Source: Rariglobus sp.
GTDB lineage: Bacteria; Verrucomicrobiota; Verrucomicrobiia; Opitutales; Opitutaceae
DNA length: 64,000 bases
Assembly (NCBI GenBank): GCA_029266495.1
Contig: JAQSWS010000004.1
Span: 26,863 to 90,862, forward strand
Direction of reading: 5' to 3'
Shown here: positions 9,608 to 18,488 of the stretch, piece after piece
How positions within the stretch are numbered: the stretch's first letter is position 1
Layout of the letters: every line of letters begins with the position of its first letter
Made by a program: the position numbers and the translations under genes
The notes under the pieces: model-generated
Database searches by the model: none
What the model saw: only the letters and a program-made list of their open reading frames with translations
What the model was told of the DNA's origin: nothing

Positions 9608-9642
9608 GGAAAAAACGTCAGGCGCGCCGCGACCCGGCGGTC

Positions 9643-10152
9643 CTATGGCAGCGGCTCGATGTTTTCGATGGACATGCAGACATGCAGTCCCTGCTGCAGG
9701 ACATCCACCGCGACAATGATGCCTTTGGGATTGGCGGGGTCGTCGACCACGCCTTCGAGTCCCCACAAGGGACCGCTGGTCACGCGCACACGCGTGCCGC
9801 GCTGGATGAGCGGAAGGAGGGTGAGCTCGAAGCCGGAGGCGATGATGGCGCGCACGTCGGTCATCTGCTGCAGGAAGAGTGTTTCGTTGCCCACCGGAAT
9901 GGCGCGGGCGAGCAGGTCCTGCTGGTAGATGCGGGGCTTGTCGCCGAGGAGAACCCGCGCGAAGACGTAGCCGGGAAACAGCGGTTTGGTGAAGCGCTTG
10001 GTCTGCTTGCCGTAGCGTTTCACGCTTTCGACGAGCGGGAGATAATGCTCGATTCCCTCCGCGGTGAGAAGGGAGGCGAATTTTTTTTCGCAGCGCGGTT
10101 TGGTGTGACACACAAACCACCGTGCATCGCCGGCGGCCGGGGTGTTGTTCAC
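9643..10152 (-). CDS. NusG/RfaH-like transcription antitermination protein
   Basis: A 169-residue NusG-family protein. The NGN domain begins [18 protein letters not shown] and includes [10 protein letters not shown]; a KOW-type domain follows ([19 protein letters not shown]). The WFV.HTKP...E start and the lack of NusG-specific linker features suggest a specialised paralogue (RfaH/LoaP type) rather than the housekeeping NusG, which normally neighbours rplK. Its ATG overlaps the aroQ stop (ATGA). Targets are unknown; such paralogues usually act on one or a few long operons. Confidence 0.85.
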   Translation of the reverse strand: MNNTPAAGDARWFVCHTKPRCEKKFASLLTAEGIEHYLPLVESVKRYGKQTKRFTKPLFPGYVFARVLLGDKPRIYQQDLLARAIPVGNETLFLQQMTDVRAIIASGFELTLLPLIQRGTRVRVTSGPLWGLEGVVDDPANPKGIIVAVDVLQQGLHVCMSIENIEPLP

Positions 10153-10577
10153 CGTTTGAGAAGAAACCGCACGGCGGCGAAATAACCCTCCAGCCCAAGC
10201 CCGCTGATGACGGCGATCGCCACGGGCGCGGTGAGCGACGTGTGGCGGAATTCCTCGCGCTTGTAGATGTTGGAAATATGGACCTCGACCGCCGGCAGGT
10301 GGGCGCCCGCGAGGGCGTCGCGGAGGGCGACGCTGGTGTGGGTGAGGGCGGCGCCGTTGATGACGATGCCGTCGAATTTTGCGTCGGCCAGAGCGGCGAT
10401 TTTGTCGATGAGCGCACCCTCGTGGTTGGACTGGAAAAAATCGAGCGAGGTCGTCGCACCAAACTCCGCGCGCAACGACGCTTCCAGATCGGCGAGGGTG
10501 GTATGCCCGTAGATCTCGGGTTCGCGTTTGCCGAGGCGGTCGAGATTGGGGCCGTTGAGGATGGCGATTTTCTTCAT
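10149..10577 (-). CDS. aroQ: type II 3-dehydroquinate dehydratase
   Basis: A 142-residue dodecameric-type dehydroquinase, third step of the shikimate pathway. Motifs: [19 protein letters not shown] with the catalytic Tyr, [29 protein letters not shown] and [15 protein letters not shown] with the catalytic His. Length is normal for the type II family. It is coupled by an ATGA overlap to the NusG-like gene downstream. Confidence 0.96.
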   Translation of the reverse strand: MKKIAILNGPNLDRLGKREPEIYGHTTLADLEASLRAEFGATTSLDFFQSNHEGALIDKIAALADAKFDGIVINGAALTHTSVALRDALAGAHLPAVEVHISNIYKREEFRHTSLTAPVAIAVISGLGLEGYFAAVRFLLKR

Positions 10578-10623
10578 GGTGCGGGCGCTGAGGTGGCGAA
10601 CTGTTGCGAACTTGCGACGGAAA

Positions 10624-11376
10624 TCAAAGCGGATTGTCGGTCGCGATGAATTCCCAGGGCAGGTTGAACTTCGCGGCGAGTTCGGCGGCGAGGGCTTTCA
10701 CGCCATGGACCTCGGTCGCGTAGTGTCCGCAAAGGTAGAGATTGAGCCGCTGTTCCTGGGCGGTGTTGAACCATTCCTCGCGCAGTTCGCCGGTGACGAG
10801 CGTATCGACGCCCGCGGGCAGAAGCTCGGAGACGGCGCTGTTGCCGCTGCCGCTGCAGAACGCGACCGCCAGGGGGGCGTCGGAGCCGTATTCGATGGCG
10901 ATGACGCGACCGTAGAGTTTTTCCAGTTGCGCACGCAGGGCCGAACGGGGGCCGGAGCGCGGGGCGATGCGGCCGATGGCCTCGCCATCCCTCACGAGAA
11001 ACGGGCGGTCGGGGGTGAGGCCGAGCTGGCGGGCAAGGAGGGCGTTGTTGCCGAGTTCGGGATGACCGTCGAGGGGAAGGTGGTTGCTGTAGAGAGCGCA
11101 GTCGCCGCGGATGAGAGTCGACACGCGTTCGTAGACAGGGCCGGTGAGGGGGCGGGGCATGTCCCAATACATGCCATGGTGGACGATCAAAAAATCCACG
11201 CCGGCCGCCACCGCCTGTTTAAACGGGAGCAGGCCTGCGTCGACGGCGGCGCCGATTTTGGTGATGCGACCGCTATTGGCGAGTTGGAGGCCGTTGAAGG
11301 CTCCGGGCGCGTCCTTGTAGGCGGAGCGCCGGGTGCGTTCGTCGCAGTAGATGACGAGGTCTTGCAATGTGGCCAT
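10624..11376 (-). CDS. Nif3-like dinuclear metal-centre protein
   Basis: A 250-residue member of the Nif3/YbgI (DUF34) family, thought to be a GTP cyclohydrolase 1 type 2-like metalloprotein of uncertain role. Likely metal ligands are visible: LIVHHGMYW (paired His), the later Asp in the [15 protein letters not shown] segment, and [10 protein letters not shown] near the C-terminus with His and Glu. It lies 46 bases upstream of aroQ on the same strand and is divergent from the dCMP deaminase gene. Confidence 0.9.
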   Translation of the reverse strand: MATLQDLVIYCDERTRRSAYKDAPGAFNGLQLANSGRITKIGAAVDAGLLPFKQAVAAGVDFLIVHHGMYWDMPRPLTGPVYERVSTLIRGDCALYSNHLPLDGHPELGNNALLARQLGLTPDRPFLVRDGEAIGRIAPRSGPRSALRAQLEKLYGRVIAIEYGSDAPLAVAFCSGSGNSAVSELLPAGVDTLVTGELREEWFNTAQEQRLNLYLCGHYATEVHGVKALAAELAAKFNLPWEFIATDNPL

Positions 11377-11441
11377 GCGGGTTGATGAAGACGCGGATTC
11401 GGAGTGGCAATTTTCAAAACGCGGGCTACCGATTGGCGCAC

Positions 11442-11915
11442 ATGAGCGAACCGAGCTCCGCGGTCGATTTGATCGCCCAAGCCACCCAGCAGTTTACCGA
11501 ACGTCCCTCATGGGACGACTATTTCATGGCGACCGCCGTGCTGATCTCCACGCGCTCGCCGTGCGAACGCCTTCATGTCGGTTGCGTGATCGTGAGCGGG
11601 GGCGACCGGCAAAACCGGCTCATCGCAGCGGGCTACAATGGCTTTCTGCCGGGCACGCCGCATCTCTCGCGCCTGCGCGAAGGACGCGAGCAAGCGACGG
11701 TGCATGCGGAGCAAAACGCCATCGCCGACGCCGCCCGCCGCGGCAGTCCGGTCGAGGGGGGCGTCGCCTACGTCACCCATTATCCGTGCATCAACTGCGC
11801 GAAGATCCTCGCCGCCGCCGGCATCGCGGAGATCCGCTATCGTTATGATTACAACAACGATTTGCTGGTCGGCCCCCTGCTGGAGGATGCCAACGTAAAA
11901 GTATTGAAACTTTAA
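11442..11915 (+). CDS. deoxycytidylate (dCMP) deaminase family protein
   Basis: A 157-residue zinc deaminase. The motif HAEQNAIADAARRG supplies the His and catalytic Glu, and YPCINCAKIL supplies the two Cys. The N-terminal RPSWDDYFMATAVLISTRSPC and the loop GYNGFLPGTPH are typical of dCMP deaminase (ComEB type). It supplies dUMP for thymidylate synthesis. The start at 11442 (MSEPSSAVDL) fits the family better than the ATG-like codons upstream, which overlap the Nif3-like gene start. Confidence 0.9.
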   Translation: MSEPSSAVDLIAQATQQFTERPSWDDYFMATAVLISTRSPCERLHVGCVIVSGGDRQNRLIAAGYNGFLPGTPHLSRLREGREQATVHAEQNAIADAARRGSPVEGGVAYVTHYPCINCAKILAAAGIAEIRYRYDYNNDLLVGPLLEDANVKVLKL

Positions 11916-11942
11916 GCCGCTCTTCGCTGTCGTTCCCCGCCG

Positions 11943-12503
11943 ATGTCCACCCGACATTCCGACCCCTCCGCCGTGCTTGGCGGCTCATTGCTGTTGGCCC
12001 ATCCCTCGCTGCGCGAGGAGACGTTCAAGCACACGGTCATTCTGATCGCTTCGCATGATGACGGCGGGGCGATGGGCGTCGTGCTGAACCGTCCGCTGGA
12101 CAAGCGCCTCGGCGACCTCAACACGGAGTTTGGCTTGAGCGCGCTGGCCAACGTTCCGCTGTTCGCGGGCGGCCCCGTGCAACCGGCGCAGGTGATTCTT
12201 TGCGTCTGGCGCCCGCATCCCGACCACGACGGGTTTCAGCTCATGTTTGGCATCGATCCGCAACGTGCGGAGGAGTTGATGAACGAGGAAGGCGTGCACA
12301 TGCGGGCATTCCTCGGCTACGCCGGCTGGACGGGCGGGCAGCTTGAGGACGAGTTGAGGCGGGACACCTGGGTGGTCAGCCCGCTGGTGGCGGATCTTCT
12401 GGAGGATTCGCCGGACGAACAGCTTTGGCGCGACCTCCTCGGGCAGATCGACGACGAGTGGAAGCTTCTGGCCAACGAGCCGGATGACCCGAGCGTGAAT
12501 TGA
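11943..12503 (+). CDS. YqgE/AlgH family protein (DUF179)
   Basis: A 186-residue protein of the YqgE/AlgH family. The hallmarks are LGGSLLLAHPSLREETFKHTVILI and GAMGVVLNRPLDKRL near the N-terminus, then VPLFAGGPVQ and FLGYAGWTGGQLEDEL. The molecular function of the family is not settled. It lies 27 bases after the dCMP deaminase gene on the same strand. Confidence 0.92.
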   Translation: MSTRHSDPSAVLGGSLLLAHPSLREETFKHTVILIASHDDGGAMGVVLNRPLDKRLGDLNTEFGLSALANVPLFAGGPVQPAQVILCVWRPHPDHDGFQLMFGIDPQRAEELMNEEGVHMRAFLGYAGWTGGQLEDELRRDTWVVSPLVADLLEDSPDEQLWRDLLGQIDDEWKLLANEPDDPSVN

Positions 12504-12546
12504 GCGGCGGACGGGGGTGCGGACCCGACCGGCGGGCGGGCCTGCA

Positions 12547-14067
12547 TCAGCCGGCGAGCAGGCCTTCGATTTTTCGGGCGAGGGCGGCGGAGGATTCGTC
12601 GAGCCAGCGTTCGCCTTTGTCAGGTGTTGCGAGCGTGGCGTCGCCCATCACGCCGCTTTTGGAAACGTCGGAAGTCTTCCAGGCGAACACCGCCGCCGCG
12701 CCCTCGGGTCGCAACGTGCCCGGGGCATCGATGCGCGAGGGGTATTCGCAAACGGCGCGGTCCATGCGCACGAATTCGGGTGCGCCGGCGAGCATGAGGG
12801 ACGTTTCCCATTCGCCCGCGTGAAAACCAAACGCCTGTTCCTGTGGCGCCTGCGCCGGACGATAGTGGCCGCTGAGCATGCCTGCGCGCAGGCCGAGTGT
12901 CGTCTGGATCTCGCGCAGCGTGGCGACGAGGGTGGCGCTGTTGCCGCCGTGGGTGTTGAGCACCGCGATCTGCCGGAAACCGAGGGCTTTCAATTCCGTG
13001 GCGATCGCGAGCAGCTGCCGGCGCAACGTCCGGGCCGAGATCGTGATCGTGCCGGTGAAGCCGAGGTGTTCGTTGCTTTTCCCGTAGGTGATCGGCGGGG
13101 CGACGAATACGGGAGCGTCCGGGGCGAGTCGTGGCAATGCGCGGGCAAGCCAGAGCTTGTTGAGCATCGCATCGGTTCCGAGCGGGAGGTGGTGCCCGTG
13201 CTGCTCGATGGCGCAGGCCGGGATGATCACGAGCGCCTTCGATTTGCCGGCAATGGCCGTGAGTTGCTCCGCAGTCATCGAGGCGAGTTCGCGTCCCTGT
13301 TCAACGGTCACGGACGGTGGCATCGCCGGCGGGGGCACGGCGGCGGGAGGTTCGTGAGGCGTGCCGTGGGCGAGGATTTCGTCGAGCAGTCCGGAGAGCA
13401 TGGCGGATGCTTCGGAAAAGAGACGTTCGGGATCCAGCGACGGATCAGGTGAGGCCGGGGCCGGCTGACCAAAATAGCCGGGTCTGAAATCCGTGTCGCG
13501 CACGTCGGCCTGCGCGGAGGACTTCACGGGTGCCCGGCCGAGCAGGCGGGCGGCGACCGCCTGGGTGCGGACACGGTTGGGATCGGCGGGGTGGAACCCC
13601 AGGCCGATTCCCGCCGAGCCGATCACGTAGGCGCGCAGGTCGAGGGCGGTGCGGGCGTCGAGCGCGGCGGTGGACACGAGCTCGGCGTTCCAGGGGCTGG
13701 TGTTGAAAAACAACACGCGGGAAAACCCGGAGGCCTTCACGCTGGTGACGATCTCGTTGAGAGTGTCGAGCGCGGTCTCTGCATCGACGCCGAAATGGGT
13801 ATGCGAGTAAGGGGCGGCTCCGAAGCGCAACGGCGGGAGCACGAGGAGTTGTGTTTGCCCGACGGATGCGGCGACGGCGGCACGCAAGACGGCTGAACCG
13901 ACCACTTCCTCGGCTTCGAGCGGAAGGCCGAGTCCGTGATCGGCGAAACCATGGACGGGCAGCACTACCAGCATCCGTGATTTGTCCGGCCGGGTGAACA
14001 AGTCGCTCCAGGTGTGGTGGGCCCAGGCGGTCGCGGGGTCGGCGTTGGCGAGCCAGAGAAAAGACAT
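12547..14067 (-). CDS. double-domain creatininase-like amidohydrolase, N-terminal half degenerate
   Basis: A 506-residue protein with two creatininase-family domains joined by a Pro/Ala-rich linker (about 195-255). The C-terminal half (about 265-505) keeps the metal ligands: E288 and H290 in AIEQHGHHLPLGTD, D299, the His of LNTHGGN and the Glu of FHAGEWETS. In the N-terminal half (about 30-160) they are lost: FADHGLGLPLEAEE has Ala for the first Glu and Glu for the Asp, and FNTSPWN replaces the NTHGGN motif. The family includes creatininase, ArfB (FAPy deformylase) and MftE. The substrate is unknown. A split version of the same pair lies at 48.1-49.5 kb. Confidence 0.88.
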   Translation of the reverse strand: MSFLWLANADPATAWAHHTWSDLFTRPDKSRMLVVLPVHGFADHGLGLPLEAEEVVGSAVLRAAVAASVGQTQLLVLPPLRFGAAPYSHTHFGVDAETALDTLNEIVTSVKASGFSRVLFFNTSPWNAELVSTAALDARTALDLRAYVIGSAGIGLGFHPADPNRVRTQAVAARLLGRAPVKSSAQADVRDTDFRPGYFGQPAPASPDPSLDPERLFSEASAMLSGLLDEILAHGTPHEPPAAVPPPAMPPSVTVEQGRELASMTAEQLTAIAGKSKALVIIPACAIEQHGHHLPLGTDAMLNKLWLARALPRLAPDAPVFVAPPITYGKSNEHLGFTGTITISARTLRRQLLAIATELKALGFRQIAVLNTHGGNSATLVATLREIQTTLGLRAGMLSGHYRPAQAPQEQAFGFHAGEWETSLMLAGAPEFVRMDRAVCEYPSRIDAPGTLRPEGAAAVFAWKTSDVSKSGVMGDATLATPDKGERWLDESSAALARKIEGLLAG

Positions 14068-14116
14068 GGGGTCAGAGGCTAGCCGGTAAGCATCGCGGGG
14101 TGCAAGAGCGCCTGCG

Positions 14117-14554
14117 TCACTTGCTCCGCACGGTGAGCAACCGGTCGACGACCTGGTTGACCACCTCGTCGACCTGGGTGGTGAAAGCGACCTGTTTTTG
14201 ATACGACACCGACAGGTAGGGGAACACCGCCTGCGGATCGCGGACGCCGATTTTCAGATAGACCATGTGATCGGAAAAATCCCACGCCCAGCGGTCTTCA
14301 TAGAGGATCACGGCCTGCGCCGAGTCGGGCAGCAGGGTGATCGGGCCGCTCTCCGCCTCGAAACCGCGTGCCTGCAACGCGCGAACGATCCGCACGTCGA
14401 TGCCGTGGTTTTCCTTGAGGTTGCGCACCACGAAAAACCGCCGGACATCCCGCAGGTCGCGGTCTTTTTCGGAGACATGCGTCCGTGTTGAGGCACAGCC
14501 GGCGAACAGCGCGCACACCAGCAGCAGGATGATTGAAGGGACGGCGGACTTCAT
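14117..14554 (-). CDS. putative lipoprotein of unknown function
   Basis: A 145-residue protein with a lipoprotein signal: MKSAVPSIILLLVCALFAGC, in which LFAGC is the lipobox. The mature part contains a region that may be a DUF4136-like fold (VRIVRALQARGFEAESGPI, then DSAQAVILYEDRW and YLSVSYQKQV), a pattern seen in small outer-membrane lipoproteins, but I cannot assign it firmly. The start at 14554 was chosen because it begins the signal peptide directly. It is divergent from the CvfB-like gene. Confidence 0.7.
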   Translation of the reverse strand: MKSAVPSIILLLVCALFAGCASTRTHVSEKDRDLRDVRRFFVVRNLKENHGIDVRIVRALQARGFEAESGPITLLPDSAQAVILYEDRWAWDFSDHMVYLKIGVRDPQAVFPYLSVSYQKQVAFTTQVDEVVNQVVDRLLTVRSK

Positions 14555-14638
14555 GAAGTCACCAGCCACGACGGAAACGAGCCGCGCTGCAATCCTCAGT
14601 TGCATGGCGCGGCGACCGGGTCACCTTGGGAGCGACAC

Positions 14639-15493
14639 ATGGCCATCATCGGCAAACGCAACCAGCTCACCGTTCTCAAGTCCGCCCCTCCCGGGTTCTA
14701 CCTCGATGGAGGATCGCACGGCGAATTGCTGCTGCCCGGCGCGCTTATCCCGCCCGGTGCGAAGGTGGGCGATGTGCTCGACGTCTTTCTATACCGTGAC
14801 TCGGAGGACCGGCTCGTCACCACGACCGAAACACCGCACGCGGAGGTGGGTGAATTTGCCTACCTGCGCGTCGTGAGCGTGGCGCCCCGCATCGGCGTGT
14901 TTCTCGACTGGGGCCTGAGCAAGGACCTGCTGCTGCCCATCCGTGAACTCAAGCAGGGTGGCGTCGAGCGCGGAGACTGGATCATTGTTTACGTGATGCT
15001 CGACACGAAGACCGATCGCATCGTGGCGAGCGCGCGGATCAACCGCCACATGAGCACCACTCCTCCCGTGTATGGCGAAGGCCAGGAGGTGAGCCTGCTC
15101 ATCACGGGCGAGACGCCGCTCGGTTACAACGCGATCGTCAACAACGCGCATCGCGGCCTGCTTTATCACAGCGACCTCTCCGGGCAGCTTGGTGTCGGTC
15201 AAAAACTTGACGGGTTTGTGAACACGGTGCGCGAGGACGGGAAGATCGACCTGCGGCTTGACCGTGCCGGCTACCAGCGCATCGCGTCGAACACCGACAA
15301 AGTCCTCGAGGTGCTCACGGCGGCGGGCGGACGGCTGCCGTTCAATGACGACAGTTCGCCGGAGGAGATCCGGGCGGCCTTTGGCATGAGCAAAAAGGCA
15401 TTCAAGCAGGCGATCGGCTCGCTGTTCAAGGACCGCCGCATCGTGATCGCCAAGCATGGCATCCGCCAGGCGGACGTATCGGCCAAATCCTGA
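14639..15493 (+). CDS. CvfB-like S1 RNA-binding protein
   Basis: A 284-residue CvfB-family protein with S1 RNA-binding domains and a C-terminal winged helix. Evidence: VAPRIGVFLDWGLSKDLLLP, YNAIVNNAHRGLLYHSDLSGQLGVGQ and GKIDLRLDRAGYQ, followed by the wHTH-like DSSPEEIRAAFGMSKKAFKQAIGSL, which closes CvfB/YitL proteins. CvfB affects virulence-factor expression in Gram-positives; its role here is unknown. Start MAIIGKRNQL at 14639. First of a run of plus-strand genes. Confidence 0.9.
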   Translation: MAIIGKRNQLTVLKSAPPGFYLDGGSHGELLLPGALIPPGAKVGDVLDVFLYRDSEDRLVTTTETPHAEVGEFAYLRVVSVAPRIGVFLDWGLSKDLLLPIRELKQGGVERGDWIIVYVMLDTKTDRIVASARINRHMSTTPPVYGEGQEVSLLITGETPLGYNAIVNNAHRGLLYHSDLSGQLGVGQKLDGFVNTVREDGKIDLRLDRAGYQRIASNTDKVLEVLTAAGGRLPFNDDSSPEEIRAAFGMSKKAFKQAIGSLFKDRRIVIAKHGIRQADVSAKS

Positions 15494-15507
15494 TCCACTT
15501 TCAACTC

Positions 15508-15741
15508 ATGTCCGCTTCCGAAAACATGTCCCGCACCATCACCGTGAGAGCCGAGCCCATCGAGCTTTGCCAGCTTCTGAAATTCGCCGGTCTCGCCGAT
15601 AACGGCGGCGCCGCCAAGGCGATCATCAGCGAGGGGCAGGTGCTGCTCAACGGGGTCGTTGAAACGCAAAAGCGCAAGAAGGTCATGGGCGGCGATCGCG
15701 TCACGCTCGGTGACGAGACGATCGTCGTGAAAGTGGGTTGA
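15508..15741 (+). CDS. S4-domain RNA-binding protein (YbcJ-like)
   Basis: A 77-residue single S4 domain. The core reads CQLLKFAGLADNGGAAKAII, then EGQVLLNGVVETQKRKKVMGGD, which matches small YaaA/YbcJ-type ribosome-associated S4 proteins. A second ATG (MSRTITV) seven codons in could be the true start. It lies 14 bases after the CvfB-like gene, so the two RNA-binding proteins are probably co-expressed. Confidence 0.9.
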   Translation: MSASENMSRTITVRAEPIELCQLLKFAGLADNGGAAKAIISEGQVLLNGVVETQKRKKVMGGDRVTLGDETIVVKVG

Positions 15742-15759
15742 TCGCGCCTGTTTTTCTTT

Positions 15760-16092
15760 ATGCCCAAACCCGAAATCAAGATTGAGCAACTCAAAGCCGG
15801 CGCCGGACGCACCCCGAAAAAGGGCGAGGCCGTGACCGTTCACTACACGGGCTGGCTCACCGACGGCAGCAAGTTCGACAGCTCGGTGGACCGGAACGAC
15901 CCGTTCACCTTTGTGCTGGGCGCGGGCCAGGTGATCGCCGGCTGGGATCTCGGTGTCGCCACGATGAAAACCGGCGACAAGGTGAAGCTGACCCTTCCGC
16001 CGGAGCTCGCGTATGGAGCGGGCGGATACCCGGGGGCGATCCCTCCCAATGCCACGCTGGTGTTTGATGTGGAACTGCTGAAGATCGGTTGA
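15760..16092 (+). CDS. FKBP-type peptidyl-prolyl isomerase
   Basis: A 110-residue cytoplasmic FKBP with no signal peptide. The FK506-binding fold residues are visible: [38 protein letters not shown] and [29 protein letters not shown], including the Tyr, Phe, Trp and Asp of the active site. It catalyses proline isomerisation during folding. Confidence 0.95.
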   Translation: MPKPEIKIEQLKAGAGRTPKKGEAVTVHYTGWLTDGSKFDSSVDRNDPFTFVLGAGQVIAGWDLGVATMKTGDKVKLTLPPELAYGAGGYPGAIPPNATLVFDVELLKIG

Positions 16093-16116
16093 TTTTCACC
16101 GGTTGAGGACGCACCC

Positions 16117-16803
16117 ATGAAAATCATCATCACCGGTGTCACGCGTGGCCTGGGCCGTGCGCTTGCCGAGGAGTTCATCCGGCTCGGCCACACCGTCATC
16201 GGTTGTGGACGCGGCTCCGAGGGTGTTTTTGACCTGCGCATGAAACACGGCGCACCGCACAGCTTCGATGTGGCGGACGTGTCCAACTCCACGAAAGTCG
16301 GCATGTGGGGGGCGCGGGTTCTGGGGTTTGGCGAGGTGCCGGATCTGCTCATCAACAATGCCGGGATCATGAACACCCCCGCGCCGCTCTGGGAGGTGCC
16401 GGCCGAGGAATTCGCCTCGCTCGTCAACGTCAACATCACCGGCGTGGCCAATGTCATTCGTGAGTTCGTGCCCGCGATGGTTGCGGCGAAAAAAGGCGTG
16501 ATCGTCAATCTGAGCTCAGGCTGGGGACGCAGCGTGTCGCCGGAGGTCGCCCCGTATTGCGCGAGCAAATGGGCGATTGAGGGGCTCACGAAGGCGCTGG
16601 CCGGGGAATTGCCCGCGGGCATGGCGGCGATCCCGCTCAACCCCGGGGTGATCGATACCGACATGCTTCGCCAGTGCTGGGCGGATGAGGCGGGCAGCTA
16701 CCCGAAGGCCGAGGCATGGGCCAGGGTCGCGGCGCCCTTCATCCTGCAACTCGGTGCCAAGGACAACGGGAAGAGCCTCACCGTGCCGGGCTTTGAGGGT
16801 TAG
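16117..16803 (+). CDS. short-chain dehydrogenase/reductase
   Basis: A 228-residue SDR. The cofactor-binding start is ITGVTRGLGRALAEEF (a TGxxxGxG variant), followed by LLINNAGIMNTPAPLW and the catalytic region VNLSSGWGRSVSPEVAPYCASKWAI with Ser, Tyr and Lys in place. The substrate is not predictable; carbonyl-reductase-like oxidoreductases of this length are common. Confidence 0.9.
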   Translation: MKIIITGVTRGLGRALAEEFIRLGHTVIGCGRGSEGVFDLRMKHGAPHSFDVADVSNSTKVGMWGARVLGFGEVPDLLINNAGIMNTPAPLWEVPAEEFASLVNVNITGVANVIREFVPAMVAAKKGVIVNLSSGWGRSVSPEVAPYCASKWAIEGLTKALAGELPAGMAAIPLNPGVIDTDMLRQCWADEAGSYPKAEAWARVAAPFILQLGAKDNGKSLTVPGFEG

Positions 16804-16841
16804 GAGGCGCACGGCTGCTTGCGAGCCATCGTGATTTATAC

Positions 16842-17483
16842 ATGATCGCGAACATCATGAACCGCACCTTATCCCTTCGGGTGGCGTTGATGCTCGGTTT
16901 TGCCTCCTGTGCTTCAGCGCTGGAACTGGGTCAGACGCTGGCTGACGTTGAGGCCGAGCTGGGTGAACCTGCCGGTAAACTGGTGAGCGCGCAGCGGAGC
17001 ATTTACCGGTGGCCGGATGTGGAGGTCACCTTGGACGAAGGGCGGGTGAGCCGCATTGTTTATCGCGATCGGGTGGGCGAGGCCGCCACCGGCGAACGCA
17101 GGCGGCGCTCCCTTGAGGCGGCGCAGAAGATCCGCGACGACGCCATGCGGGTTGCGGACGAACGTGAAGCCGAGCGTGTGGCACAGGAGGAGCGTGAGCG
17201 TCCCGAGCGGGAACGCCGGGCGCAGGCGGAGAAAATCGCCGCGCTCGAAGCGGCCCTTGAATCCCAGCGCGCCGCCTTGCAGGCCGAGCTGGCGCAAGTG
17301 GCGCAACAACGTTCTGAAGAACGTGCGGCGCGCTTGCGTTCGCTTGGCAAGGAACTGAGCTCGCTCCGGCTTGAGATCGAGCATGCTCGCACCGATGGCG
17401 ATTCCGAGCGGGTGACGCGACTGCGAGGTGTCCTGCTGGCAAAGGCCCAGGAATTCAAGCGCGTCGAACGACAGGCTCCTTAA
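16842..17483 (+). CDS. exported coiled-coil protein of unknown function
   Basis: A 213-residue protein. A signal peptide (SLRVALMLGFASCASA) is followed by a short N-terminal domain (LELGQTLADVEAELGEPAGK, then IYRWPDVEVTLDEGRVSRIVY), which looks like the SmpA/BamE-type or 'bacterial SH3-like' fold of small periplasmic proteins. Residues from about 85 to 205 are a charged Glu/Arg-rich coiled coil. An ATG at 16857 (second Met) is an alternative start. The role is unknown. Confidence 0.7.
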   Translation: MIANIMNRTLSLRVALMLGFASCASALELGQTLADVEAELGEPAGKLVSAQRSIYRWPDVEVTLDEGRVSRIVYRDRVGEAATGERRRRSLEAAQKIRDDAMRVADEREAERVAQEERERPERERRAQAEKIAALEAALESQRAALQAELAQVAQQRSEERAARLRSLGKELSSLRLEIEHARTDGDSERVTRLRGVLLAKAQEFKRVERQAP

Positions 17484-17491
17484 TTTACGTC

Positions 17492-18298
17492 ATGGCAAAA
17501 TCCACACCGCTCGAGAAACTCAAAGACGAAGCCGGACTCCCCGACAACAAGTGGGGGAAGTTGCTCGGGGCGACGCCCGTCATCATGACGGTCATCGCCA
17601 CATTGCTGGCGGGTCTCGCCTCCAGTGAGATGACCAAGGCGCAATACGAGCGCGCCTATGCCGCTCAACTCCAGTCGCGCGCGGGCGATCAGTGGGCGTT
17701 TTTCCAGGCGAAACGCCTGCGTGGCGAGATGCAGCGCAACACGCTCGACTTGCTGATGGCGCAAGCCGGCGCCGGCGCACCGGCCGCCGAGGACGCGCCG
17801 CCTCCGCCGCCTGCTCCCGAAATCGCGCCCGAGCTCGCCGTCGTTCTTCAAGCCATGCGCGATGATGCGCCGGACGAGACGCTCGCCCCGCTCCTGTTGC
17901 GGCTCCCGCCCGCGATGCTGGCCGGGGCCCAGCGCGTGGCGAAGGACCACGCGGCGGGCTATGACGCGATCACCCGGCCCCTGCTTGAAAAAATCGAGGC
18001 GGGTGGATCCGTGGCCGGGCGCCTCCGTTTTAATACGACCCGCTACGATCACGAGGCCCAGCTCAATGCGGCGATCGCCCGGCTCTACGAAGTGCAGGTG
18101 CGCAAGACCAACTTCCAGGCCCAGCGGCATCACACGCGCAGCCAGCGTTTTTTCTTCGGCATGCTCGCAGCGCAGATGGGCGTGATCATCAGCACCCTCG
18201 CCATGGCCGCAAAAAAGCGAAACCTGCTCTGGTCGCTCGCCGCCGGTGCGGGCCTGGTCGCGATCGTGTTTGCGATCTACGTTTATCTCTACGTCTGA
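17492..18298 (+). CDS. DUF4337-like membrane protein
   Basis: A 268-residue protein resembling the DUF4337 family. An N-terminal membrane helix (LLGATPVIMTVIATLLAGLA) precedes YERAYAAQLQSRAGDQWAFFQAKRLRGEM, which is typical of that family; a Pro/Ala-rich linker and a helical domain follow, with two C-terminal membrane helices (FFFGMLAAQMGVIISTLAMA and LLWSLAAGAGLVAIVFAIYV). The function is unknown. It starts 8 bases after the coiled-coil gene and is probably in its operon. Confidence 0.75.
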   Translation: MAKSTPLEKLKDEAGLPDNKWGKLLGATPVIMTVIATLLAGLASSEMTKAQYERAYAAQLQSRAGDQWAFFQAKRLRGEMQRNTLDLLMAQAGAGAPAAEDAPPPPPAPEIAPELAVVLQAMRDDAPDETLAPLLLRLPPAMLAGAQRVAKDHAAGYDAITRPLLEKIEAGGSVAGRLRFNTTRYDHEAQLNAAIARLYEVQVRKTNFQAQRHHTRSQRFFFGMLAAQMGVIISTLAMAAKKRNLLWSLAAGAGLVAIVFAIYVYLYV

Positions 18299-18354
18299 AC
18301 CGGGGAGGTGGCGTCTCGCCACCCTCGGATCGGGAAATTTCGACCCCGGGCATT

Positions 18355-18382
18355 TTGCATACGGGTGGGAGGCGTGTAAAAT
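18355..18382 (+). promoter_or_regulatory. putative sigma70-like promoter of the kaiC-like operon
   Basis: TTGCAT at 18355-18360 and TAAAAT at 18377-18382 are separated by 16 bases, close to the optimal -35/-10 arrangement, about 105 bases before the KaiC-like start codon. The surrounding 18299-18488 stretch has no ORF and is the only likely promoter region of the three-gene operon. Activity is an inference from the hexamers alone. Confidence 0.4.
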
Positions 18383-18488
18383 AGTTGAAATTGTCTTACC
18401 CTTTGTTGCGCACTTTCCCTGAGGCTGGCTGTCGGGCCTACAGGCGAAAATAGCCATCCAGCACTTCAACCCCAAATCATACCTACTA

